DNA of 21,572 nucleotides from 2-01-FULL-45-10 sp964450115 (GTDB taxonomy: Bacteria > Omnitrophota > Gorgyraeia > 2-01-FULL-45-10): contig CAYVCD010000017.1 in the NCBI GenBank assembly GCA_964450115.1, positions 1 through 21,572 on the forward strand, given 5' to 3'. The translations under genes and the position numbers were made by a program. This document shows positions 6,901 through 13,435 of this stretch, piece after piece; positions within the stretch are counted from its first letter, which is position 1; every line of letters starts with the position of its first letter. Below the pieces are notes generated by a model that was given only the letters and a program-made list of their open reading frames with translations, searched no databases and was not told the DNA's origin.

Positions 6901-9900
6901 TCAAGTCGGATCCGGACGAGCTGGGCGAGCCGCCGCGGCGAGCTGCGCCACCGCCCACAGCCGCGGATAGCGGTGCATTTATTGAATACGAGATCAAGAC
7001 AGAGATAGCGGCGACGAGCTATGCGCGCGGAAGAGTTTTCTATAATATTACGCCGGTTCACGAGGTGTCTTACATTGATATCCTGGATTATCTTGAGAGC
7101 CATCCGAATGACAAGTATATGCTTAAATATCTGGCGCATAAATACGAGGAATACGGGGATGCGTTTATCGACGAAGTCCTGAGCAGGGTCATTAAAAAAC
7201 CTACGCCTGTTTTACTTGGGATTTTCATGTCTATAGATTTTAGCAAATATCCTCAAGCTTTAAAAACGCTCGATGAAGTTGCTAAAAAGTACGGCGGACA
7301 GAAAATACTTGCTATGCTCGAAGAATGTCCATTGCTGAGCACGAGACAAAAACTGGATGATTTCCGCAGAAAAAGGGAGGCGGAATTTATAAAATTATTT
7401 GAATCGAACAGAGAAAGCCATATTCCGCTGGCATCTCTTGCGGCAACTATTGGCATACCAATACTCCCGGAAGAGCAGGCGAAAGTGGCAGATGAATTAA
7501 GAAGGCGTTACACATCATTAAAAGATATTCCGACTGAACCCGAAGATGCGGAAGAAAGTGTTTATCATACTGGTACGGGCTTGAGAGCCAGGAAACCTGC
7601 GGAAACCTTAGAACAGATAACGCCGATAGCGCTATCTATTATTGATGCATCCATCCCAAACCCTATAGCTATTGATGGTGTTGGAGCGTTTGTTGTTGTG
7701 CCCTGGAGGATCAACGCTACTGTATCGTCTGGACGGAATAGATATAAGCTGACTGGCCTGAACGGCTCTTCAGGCAAGGGCCTGTATATGACATCAGCGA
7801 TGTCATCAGGACTAATGGAAGCTATCGAGAGATATTCCGCAGAAATAGGGCTTACGGATAATTGGCCTTCCGGTTACGAAGAAGATCTGCGGATGATATA
7901 TGGCAAGGCAAGCGATTTAAGAGAAAAGGGGTTGAATCTTTTGGATATAAATAAAGTGAATCTTCTATACCCTTATAAAGATCAGCCGCTATATTGGGTG
8001 TCGGGCAAGATCGTTACCGAAAGAGGAAACGAAGCGATATATGTTCCCGCCCAGATGGTATTTTTGTTACCAAATTTTGATGAGCCGGAGATAATGGGTG
8101 ATAGTACGAACGGCCTAGCCTCGGGTAACGTTATGAATGAGGCAAGGCTTCACGCGCTTCTTGAGTTGTTCGAAAGAGACTCGGATTATTCGATGTTTTA
8201 TGCGCCCGAGAGAGTATTCAGAATAGAAACCCAGGAAAAGATACTGGCGTCCGCATTGAAAAACCTTCAAGATTTCGGTGTGGACGTGCAATTTTTGGAT
8301 CTTACCTCAGAATTTGGCGTGCCCACATACAGGGCATTTGTGAAACTTGGCGATACTGTATTAAGCGGAAGCGGCGCACACCTCGATGGAAGGATAGCGT
8401 TATGGAGGGCCCTCTATGAACTGATCCCAAAGATCCTTCATAATCCTGACATTAAGAAACTGAGGCAGCAACAGCAACCGGGTGGGAAGATGCCTGTGTT
8501 GAAATTTGAGGAGCTTCCGAATTACTCCGTATCCATAAATGCAGACCTGCATAAGCTGGAGAGATTGCTTGATGCAAATGGATACTCGCCCATATATATT
8601 GATCTGACAAGGGCTGACTGGAAGATCCCCGTTGTGAGGGCCATAGTACCCGGCTTTGCTTTTAATGACGGTTTAACCATAAGAGGATTAACGCACTTAA
8701 TCAGGGACTTAAAAGGCGATCTCAGGATCGTAGAAGGGATGAAAGGAATTGGGGGCGACATTACAGCAATTACACAACCGCCCGCCGCCGAAGGCGCGGA
8801 TAAGATAGAAAAATTCAGAACCTGGGCTAGAGAAGGCGTAACAATGCTTACCAATCTGGAAGCCGGCCTCAAGGAACTTGTAACCTGCCCGGCAGAGCAA
8901 AAGCATAAAAAGTGTGAAGATATTTTAGGATATTTTTCTAATATAGAATACGCCTCGAATAGTATCTTGGACGTTGGCCTGGAAGATAATGAACGGCAGG
9001 CGGTCATGCATGAATGGCGACGCGAATTGCGAGATATGGACGGTTTCGAGTCCACGATAAGAGCTATTACGGATGAAGAAGTTTCTATGCTATCCGATCG
9101 AAGCATAAATGAAATTATATATAGAATATCCAGGATCAGAGGTCTTATGGAGAGATTCGCAAGCTTAAAGAGAATAGTTTATAAGGGAGATGCGGTGAGA
9201 AACTGGCTCACAGTAGATTTTGAAGCGTCTATGAAAGATGCTGAAGGAGATCGCGGCAAGGGGTCGCCGGCGGACAACGGACCCGCAGCGTCGACTGTGG
9301 CGCAAGATTCCGGAGCGGTACGAAATAAACCGTCCGTGGAAACATTTGAAGAGTCTGCTCCATTAGGCGGTATTTCAAAAGAAGAAATCGGAATGATTAT
9401 GCACGAACTGAAAGGATTTGCAAATATAATCTCGTTGTACTGGTTAAATCTGCCAGACAATGTTTTAAATAAACAGTCACTTAACGAGCTTGATGGCATA
9501 TTTCAGGAGTTAAGAGAATCCACAAACGATATGGACATTAACGACCTTTTGCTAAGATTACATTCTCAGTTTTCGGAAGAATACATTAGGTCAATAGAAG
9601 AAAGAGTAAGGAACGAGGTAAGCCCGACTTCTGGAGATGAACAAGAGGTGCTTGCTATAGAAAAGATACTAAAGGTAATTTCTCTCAGTATGAAAGTTAT
9701 GAGATTATATAGCGGTTATCATGTTGGTAAAGAGACAAGAGACAAAAGAGACGTGAAATTGAATGACATATTGACTTGTTATCCTGCCGTCAAGAAGGGA
9801 CTGATAGAAACGGTGACATTTGATTTGCGAGCAGGAGATATATCTATACATACCGATGAAATCGCCTTATTCCAAGTTATGAGAAATCTATTAAGGAATG

Positions 9901-10955
9901 CTGTAGAAGCGACAGCCAAGCGCAGGAAAAACAAGATTACCGTTAGAACATATTTGGGCGATGACAAGAAGTCGGTTTTTATACAGGTAGAAGATCAAGG
10001 TACAGGTATTTCGAGCGAGAATCTAAGCAAAATATTCACGACTGGTTTTACAACAAAAGATTATGGTAAGGGGTTAGGTCTTGCGATAGTGAAGGACCTA
10101 ATAGAGACTCATTGTGGTGGCATAATAGATGTCCAATCTAAATTCGGCAAGGGCACGATATTCACGATACAGTTGCCGATTACACAACCGCCCGCCACCG
10201 GTCTGCCCGCGGCGCAAGATGTAGAGATTGCTTCGGCCGCTTCGCGGCCTCGCAATGACGTCACCGATGAACCTGACGAATCTAACCAGGTTAGAAATGG
10301 CAGGTTAGATAAGCCGCAACCGCCAGCCGCAGGCGGATCCTCTGCCACTCAAGAACTGACGACGCAGAACACGCCGGATATCGAAAATCTGCTGCGGATA
10401 TTGAGCGATATGATCCCGGTGAAGAGTAAGCAGGATGATATGAAATATTACAGGATAAGATATGACGCGACAAGGATACCGAATAAATCGCCTGCCGAGG
10501 ATCTGCTCAAGTTATATTGTGAGCGGGTACTGCCGATGTATATGCGCGGTAAAGACAGGGTAAAACTGGTGGCATCGGATGGCAAAGGGCAGAGCCTGAT
10601 TTCGGTGGAATGTTTTAACGATAAAGGGATGACTAACAGGGTAGGCCAAGGGCGTGTTGACGTAAAAGAAGGCAACGCTTTGAGATTGATAGGTATGCTC
10701 AATATGGCGTTCCTCGCATCACAGATCCCCGATAATACTCCACCCGATGAAATAAAGAGCCAATACAGTGAACTGATATCTATTATCGAAAAGCAGTGTA
10801 AGGAGATGATGGCCGATGCGAAGCCGCTTTCTGATGTGATCGAATATACCGCCAACGGTATCTGGATAAAACTGCCTCACGCCGCGCAGGTCCCGATAGA
10901 CAAGATAGACGAATATTACCGCCTCACGATCACTCAGCTGGAGCAATCCGCCTAA
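3960..10955 (+). CDS. Giant multidomain protein: kinase-like, methyltransferase, YcaO, histidine kinase
   Basis: 2331 residues. Signal peptide at 1-32 (basic start, hydrophobic core SILVCLFIINDISWA, cleavage likely A32|Q33). Residues 33-300 are unassigned and include RHEVDEILQWE. Residues about 395-600 resemble an atypical kinase: YVIK near 400, D512-V-D514 with N521, then D535-F-G537. Residues 700-945 are a class I SAM methyltransferase (CLDLGTGTGALG near 757; NLILFTPSPM where NPPY is usual). Residues 1225-1600 are a YcaO ATP-binding domain (SSGKG 1270-1274, EAIERYS, STNGLASGN, GSGAHLD). Residues 1800-2080 are a histidine kinase core: H1815 in MHELKGFAN, N-box near 1974-1984, VEDQGTG at 2010, F-box, GKGLGLAIV. 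Residues 2138-2331 are unassigned. Repeated linkers separate the blocks, and two copies of one palindrome lie inside the frame. It has its own promoter. No YcaO partner (TfuA or E1-like) and no response regulator is nearby, so its role is unknown. The YcaO, methyltransferase and histidine-kinase calls are firm; the kinase-like call is tentative. Confidence 0.85.
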   Translation: MLIHYKSRFSILFKSITSILVCLFIINDISWAQELSSLRGRETAEAISKKTLAVPSSILDPQFKEKVALAEINFSAEGVMRFIDEQLQQERDVAFKGKAGEWKEHRIEVIEDLASPLVRGRIKGNVVGLKSVVFVRLAGLLASTRQFAYVDLTGETTVSKEYGGLPVVYIDSMLCNTSDRCVQRHEVDEILQWEYFRINVLRLSSKEEMGDWIRKQIDSPDEKLKGTDYEGLNSRQIAELLHGYSYPLRTLDSKIIGTTDFAYGYIAEMLRMYPAFKTTRVNIAAKSEDEERIEPSLKGKGKRGVSKHVLLKLFKRSLNEVSAETIAKLRHTHNLGECKTILMDANVAHASQIDGKYIITAIENLLRNAPVSKNIQQLENRLRYGGHGRFLTAYLDDNFDYVIKTYLDPNKKREVKIKWIEEGWSAANERLNGLAARTLIIDATEGKAKEFTYFLEGTGSTKTDIAIIQEKIVPLMHHLKQLIRSEKNDEAKKLIDAFKEAVIMMFRRGVVDVDFGGMLANYGFNERTGKVCIFDFGDLTTGTAKAYEFTDYIDVTNEYTEDGLRTEVDDLLAEYFKSNPFKEKDFYDADGKYLFGVDLTPDNMPAFKMSFPYTEEQVRRIFAGDVVHGVKEEQKVVGQRIAREGETPKKGPLEQGGGTRVFFKQPPESMGEMSDEWDGQGGSQKIRRHRPSKRRDYDEGSAPAKKSASWHNVKITNVRIPEIEKEIIAGPDVYASPVGLTTFMADAIGDDLYGQQCLDLGTGTGALGFIMLKRNAAAVVFADIKSQALNNARQNAARLGYAPGKDPRAEFVYSDLFSELSDRKFNLILFTPSPMDGWDISANENQRYRYREHVELFFKDAGSHLDASSRILFRDTVFPEDPKSVGRADQIERMVRAFGEREGCVVEKRGPHRRFVESVAWRKKGKGAVLRVPEETYIYVITKNVASESEAEKIVAPRPAREGETPEKGPLEPGSGTRVNFKSDPDELGEPPRRAAPPPTAADSGAFIEYEIKTEIAATSYARGRVFYNITPVHEVSYIDILDYLESHPNDKYMLKYLAHKYEEYGDAFIDEVLSRVIKKPTPVLLGIFMSIDFSKYPQALKTLDEVAKKYGGQKILAMLEECPLLSTRQKLDDFRRKREAEFIKLFESNRESHIPLASLAATIGIPILPEEQAKVADELRRRYTSLKDIPTEPEDAEESVYHTGTGLRARKPAETLEQITPIALSIIDASIPNPIAIDGVGAFVVVPWRINATVSSGRNRYKLTGLNGSSGKGLYMTSAMSSGLMEAIERYSAEIGLTDNWPSGYEEDLRMIYGKASDLREKGLNLLDINKVNLLYPYKDQPLYWVSGKIVTERGNEAIYVPAQMVFLLPNFDEPEIMGDSTNGLASGNVMNEARLHALLELFERDSDYSMFYAPERVFRIETQEKILASALKNLQDFGVDVQFLDLTSEFGVPTYRAFVKLGDTVLSGSGAHLDGRIALWRALYELIPKILHNPDIKKLRQQQQPGGKMPVLKFEELPNYSVSINADLHKLERLLDANGYSPIYIDLTRADWKIPVVRAIVPGFAFNDGLTIRGLTHLIRDLKGDLRIVEGMKGIGGDITAITQPPAAEGADKIEKFRTWAREGVTMLTNLEAGLKELVTCPAEQKHKKCEDILGYFSNIEYASNSILDVGLEDNERQAVMHEWRRELRDMDGFESTIRAITDEEVSMLSDRSINEIIYRISRIRGLMERFASLKRIVYKGDAVRNWLTVDFEASMKDAEGDRGKGSPADNGPAASTVAQDSGAVRNKPSVETFEESAPLGGISKEEIGMIMHELKGFANIISLYWLNLPDNVLNKQSLNELDGIFQELRESTNDMDINDLLLRLHSQFSEEYIRSIEERVRNEVSPTSGDEQEVLAIEKILKVISLSMKVMRLYSGYHVGKETRDKRDVKLNDILTCYPAVKKGLIETVTFDLRAGDISIHTDEIALFQVMRNLLRNAVEATAKRRKNKITVRTYLGDDKKSVFIQVEDQGTGISSENLSKIFTTGFTTKDYGKGLGLAIVKDLIETHCGGIIDVQSKFGKGTIFTIQLPITQPPATGLPAAQDVEIASAASRPRNDVTDEPDESNQVRNGRLDKPQPPAAGGSSATQELTTQNTPDIENLLRILSDMIPVKSKQDDMKYYRIRYDATRIPNKSPAEDLLKLYCERVLPMYMRGKDRVKLVASDGKGQSLISVECFNDKGMTNRVGQGRVDVKEGNALRLIGMLNMAFLASQIPDNTPPDEIKSQYSELISIIEKQCKEMMADAKPLSDVIEYTANGIWIKLPHAAQVPIDKIDEYYRLTITQLEQSA
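4066..4102 (+). repeat. 37-nt palindromic repeat, copy 1 (in frame after the signal peptide)
   Basis: Starts CGTCATTGCGAGG and ends CGAAGCAATCTC. It can fold as ATTGC/GCAAT outside and GGCCG/CGGCC inside around a CGAAA loop. It encodes residues 36-48 (SSLRGRETAEAIS), beginning three residues after the predicted signal-peptide cleavage site. Copy 2 at 10224-10260 is its reverse complement with one difference (36 of 37). Confidence 0.9.
5883..5951 (+). repeat. Linker repeat A in the giant gene
   Basis: A 69-bp segment encoding AREGETPKKGPLEQGGGTR and VFFK (residues 642-664). It is repeated in the same frame 954 bp downstream at 6837-6905, with about three quarters of bases and 18 of 23 residues identical. 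It lies between the kinase-like and methyltransferase regions. Confidence 0.85.
6837..6905 (+). repeat. Linker repeat B in the giant gene
   Basis: Encodes AREGETPEKGPLEPGSGTR and VNFK (residues 960-982), the partner of the repeat at 5883-5951. It lies between the methyltransferase domain and the helical region before YcaO. The two copies bracket the methyltransferase domain exactly, as expected if that domain was added as a cassette. Confidence 0.85.
8769..8789 (+). repeat. ITQPPA linker, copy 1
   Basis: ATTACACAACCGCCCGCC encodes ITQPPA at the end of the YcaO domain. The same 18 bases recur at 10179-10196 after the histidine-kinase core, and a diverged PQPPAAGG follows near 10315. These mark domain boundaries. 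Confidence 0.75.
10179..10196 (+). repeat. ITQPPA linker, copy 2
   Basis: Identical over 18 bases to 8769-8786 and in the same frame (1410 bp apart). It directly follows the last strand of the histidine-kinase domain (GKGTIFTIQLP) and is followed by the inverted palindromic repeat. Confidence 0.75.
10224..10260 (-). repeat. 37-nt palindromic repeat, copy 2 (inverted, in frame)
   Basis: Reverse complement of copy 1 at 4066-4102, differing at one loop base. Read in the gene's frame it encodes EIASAASRPRNDV (residues 2089-2101), in the linker between the histidine-kinase core and the C-terminal domain. The same element is therefore tolerated in both orientations and in different reading frames, which points to insertion and not to a conserved protein motif. 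Confidence 0.9.
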
Positions 10956-10994
10956 ATACCGCTTTTAAAAGCCACTTTAATTGCAAAACACACA

Positions 10995-11022
10995 TTTAAA
11001 GAAAATGCTTGATTTCTTTAAA
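10995..11022. promoter_or_regulatory. Perfect inverted repeat over the fic promoter, candidate operator
   Basis: TTTAAAGAAA (10995-11004), 8-nt spacer, TTTCTTTAAA (11013-11022). The repeat covers the -35 box at 11009-11014. A second inverted repeat, AATGCTT (11004-11010) and AAGCATT (11022-11028), overlaps it. The position suits a repressor site. The Fic protein itself ends in a winged-helix-like region and could be the binder; this is inference. Confidence 0.6.
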
Positions 11023-11037
11023 AGCATTGGGTATACT
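11009..11037 (+). promoter_or_regulatory. Promoter of the fic gene
   Basis: -35 TTGATT (11009-11014), 17-nt spacer, -10 TATACT (11032-11037); predicted start near 11044, leaving a leader of about 20 nt with GAGAGG 5 nt before the ATG at 11064. The gene is therefore expressed separately from the giant gene 108 bp upstream. Confidence 0.75.
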
Positions 11038-11063
11038 TAATGTAACCATTGCGAGAGGTTAAG

Positions 11064-12224
11064 ATGGATATAAACAGGTTCAGGGACAGCACGGCCGGTA
11101 AGGCAATAAGGACAGAGCATGGATACAACGCGTTTGTGCCTAATCCGTTACCACCGGCAATCAACTATGACAAAGAGGTCGTAGGCCTATTATCGGAAGC
11201 CGATATTGCCCTTGGTAACTTATCCGGCATAGGGGTATTACTGCCCAATCCGGATCTATTGATTACTCCATACGTCAAAAGGGAAGCCGTCCTAAGCTCC
11301 AGCATAGAGGGCACGCAGGCCTCGCTCTCCGATCTCTTTTATTTTGAGGCAGCCAACAAGGATGAGCGCAAAAAAGAAGCCAAAGAGACGGATGTAGTGG
11401 AAGTGCTCAACTACGCGAAGGCCATGAATTACGGCCTGAAAAAATTGAAAGAACTTCCGCTCTGCCTCAGGATTGTAAGGGAAATTCATAAAGAACTTAT
11501 GCGAGGGGTCAGAGGACAACATCTGACGCCCGGCGAATTCAGGCGTAGCCAGAATTGGATAGGGCCGGCAGGCTGCACATTGAATAACGCCACCTTTGTC
11601 CCGCCGCCTGTTCACGAAATGCACCAGTCCCTGGATAATTTTGAAAAATTTTTGCATGACAAGGAAAGTTTTCCCGGGCTTGTTCAATGCGCTGTAATCC
11701 ATTATCAGTTTGAGGCGATACATCCATTCCTGGATGGAAATGGCAGGGTGGGTCGGCTATTAGTCACTTTGTTTTTATGTGAAAGAGAGTACCTCGTTTA
11801 CCCGCTTCTTTATTTAAGCGCTTTCTTTGAAAAATATCGAAACGAATATTATGAAAGATTGCAGGCTGTCAGCGAAAAAGGTGAGTGGCAGGCCTGGATA
11901 AAATTCTTTTTACGGGCTGTTGCGCATCAGGCAAAGGATGCGATCGATAATTCCAAAATAATCCTATCGCTTCTCGACAGATATAGAAAAACGCTTCGTG
12001 ATAAGAAAAGTTCAATGTACGCCGTAAGTTTACTCGAAGAAATATTTCTGAATCCGTTTGTCACGATACCTTATGCCGCGAGAAAGCTTAAAACATCGTA
12101 TCCTACAGCTAAAGCCGCGGTTGACAAGCTGAAGGCATGCGGTATTTTGTCAGAAGTATCTGATAAGCGGTGGGGCAAAGTATACAGGGCCCAGGAGCTG
12201 TTAAGTATTTTAGAAAGAAAATAA
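11064..12224 (+). CDS. Fic domain protein AMP-transferase with C-terminal winged-helix-like region
   Basis: 386 residues. Fic proteins transfer AMP (or another phosphate-containing group) to a hydroxyl of a target protein. The catalytic motif is complete: HPFLDGNGRVGR from H220. An N-terminal inhibitory motif of the (S/T)xxxE(G/N) type is present at S78-G83 (SSSIEG), which marks a class II, self-inhibited Fic enzyme. The domain order N-terminal cap, Fic core and C-terminal helix-turn-helix (about 325-386; TIPYAARKLKTSYPTAKAAV, then DKLKACGIL) matches a large chromosomal Fic family. The ATG at 11064 was chosen because GAGAGG lies 5 nt upstream; a TTG at 11049 has no such site. No antitoxin gene is adjacent, consistent with built-in inhibition. 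The target cannot be told from sequence. Confidence 0.92.
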   Translation: MDINRFRDSTAGKAIRTEHGYNAFVPNPLPPAINYDKEVVGLLSEADIALGNLSGIGVLLPNPDLLITPYVKREAVLSSSIEGTQASLSDLFYFEAANKDERKKEAKETDVVEVLNYAKAMNYGLKKLKELPLCLRIVREIHKELMRGVRGQHLTPGEFRRSQNWIGPAGCTLNNATFVPPPVHEMHQSLDNFEKFLHDKESFPGLVQCAVIHYQFEAIHPFLDGNGRVGRLLVTLFLCEREYLVYPLLYLSAFFEKYRNEYYERLQAVSEKGEWQAWIKFFLRAVAHQAKDAIDNSKIILSLLDRYRKTLRDKKSSMYAVSLLEEIFLNPFVTIPYAARKLKTSYPTAKAAVDKLKACGILSEVSDKRWGKVYRAQELLSILERK

Positions 12225-12227
12225 GTT

Positions 12228-12259
12228 CCCTCGTCGCTTTGCTCCTCGCAATGATTCCC
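12228..12259 (-). repeat. Diverged copy of the CATTGCGAGG palindromic repeat family
   Basis: On the minus strand it reads TCATTGCGAGGAGCAAAGCG followed by ACGAGGGAA. The first half matches the elements inside the giant gene (CATTGCGAGG) while the second half is altered. It lies right after the fic stop codon and before the prfB promoter, so it may be a remnant or could help end the fic transcript; no T-run follows it. Confidence 0.65.
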
Positions 12260-12273
12260 TTCACCACATTAAA

Positions 12274-12302
12274 TTGACCTCATAAGATAATATTGATATA
12301 AT
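12274..12302 (+). promoter_or_regulatory. Promoter of the prfB-secA-lnt operon
   Basis: -35 TTGACC (12274-12279), 17-nt spacer, perfect -10 TATAAT (12297-12302) preceded by TG, i.e. extended -10. Predicted start near 12309, 22 nt before the prfB ATG. The same box pattern occurs before the giant gene and rpsT. Confidence 0.85.
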
Positions 12303-12330
12303 CATAAAACTATAAGAAAGAAGAAAGCTG

Positions 12331-13435
12331 ATGCTGGACGAGATAAAAGAAGAATTGAAGAAGACGGAGGGGAAGCTAAAGACCCTCAGAGGCTATCTTT
12401 GACGTAGATTCAAAACTAGGGCGCATAGCATCTTTAGAGAAGGAGATCGCCCAGGAAGGATTCTGGAATCTACAGGAGCGGTCTCAAAGCGCTGTAAAAG
12501 AACTTAAGAGCTTGAAGCTCGCGGCGGAGCCGTTCCTGAAGATAGAGGAAGGCGTCAGGGGCATACGGGATATATTAGAGATAGCCGGAGCCGAAGATAC
12601 GGAATCATTAGAACATTTTAAGAAGGACCTCGCGAATCTAAGCCGTAAAGCAGATGACCTGGAATTCAAAACACTCCTCAACGAAGAGACCGATATAAAT
12701 AACGCCATCTTAAGTGTCAATGCCGGAGCCGGCGGCACGGAGGCATGCGACTGGGCGGCGATGTTACTTCGGATGTATACGATGTGGGCAGAGAGCAAAG
12801 GCTATAAGCTCACATGGATCGATCAGCTCCACGGTGAAGAGGCGGGTATAAAGAACGCCACTCTTTTAATAACAGGAGATTACGCCTATGGTTATCTTAA
12901 GGCGGAATCAGGAGTGCACCGCCTGGTGAGGATATCTCCTTTTGATTCCAATAAAAGACGGCACACCTCATTCGCGTCGATAGATGTCTTACCGGAAGTT
13001 TCAGATGATATAAAGATAGCCGTGAATGAAGTGGATTTGAAGGTCGATACATACCGTTCCGGAGGTAAGGGCGGGCAGCACGCAAATAAGACCGATTCCG
13101 CGGTAAGGATTACTCACATTCCTACCGGGATAGTGGTACAATGCCAGAACGAACGCTCTCAATTCAAAAATAAGTCCATGGCGATGAAGCTTTTAAAGGC
13201 AAGGCTCTACGAGATAGAGCGGCAGAAGAAAGCAAAAGATCTCGAGACCGCATATGATTCGAAGAAGGATATCGAGTGGGGAAGCCAGATAAGGTCCTAT
13301 GTGCTGCATCCATATAAGATGGTGAAGGACCACAGGACAGGTTTCGAGGTCGGGAACGCCGAGGGCGTCCTGGACGGCAAGCTGGATGGGTTCATAGAGG
13401 CATATCTGAAAGGTTTAAGGACGAAAGATGCTTAA
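12331..13435 (+). CDS. prfB: Peptide chain release factor 2, with programmed +1 frameshift
   Basis: RF2 ends translation at UGA and UAA in the ribosome. The gene is read as 12331-12399 joined to 12401-13435, giving 367 residues (E. coli RF2 has 365). Frame 1 encodes 23 residues ending LRGYL and then meets TGA at 12400-12402; slipping by +1 on CTT continues as LDVDSKLGRIASLEKEIAQE, matching the family's LRGYLD. The stop-codon recognition tripeptide SPF (202-204) and the catalytic GGQ (247-249, in SGGKGGQHANKTDSA) are intact. It is the first gene of a tight operon and its end overlaps secA by 8 nt. The only upstream purine site is weak (AAGAAAG). Autoregulation through the frameshift is expected: low RF2 favours slippage. 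Confidence 0.96.
12388..12403 (+). promoter_or_regulatory. RF2 programmed frameshift site
   Basis: AGAGG (Shine-Dalgarno-like), then CTAT, then CTT TGA C. This is the canonical arrangement in bacterial prfB: an internal Shine-Dalgarno close to the slippery CTT and an in-frame TGA followed by C, which is a poor termination context. Slippage happens after codon 23. Confidence 0.95.

Noticed and set aside
10956..10990. Terminator after the giant gene (GCTTTTAAAAGC)
   Set aside because: A self-complementary AT-rich 12-mer with no real loop or T-run is too weak to call.
11049..11063. TTG start 15 nt upstream for the Fic gene
   Set aside because: GAGAGG fits the ATG at 11064 and would be inside the coding region for the TTG; the predicted transcript start is near 11044, too close for the TTG to have a ribosome site.
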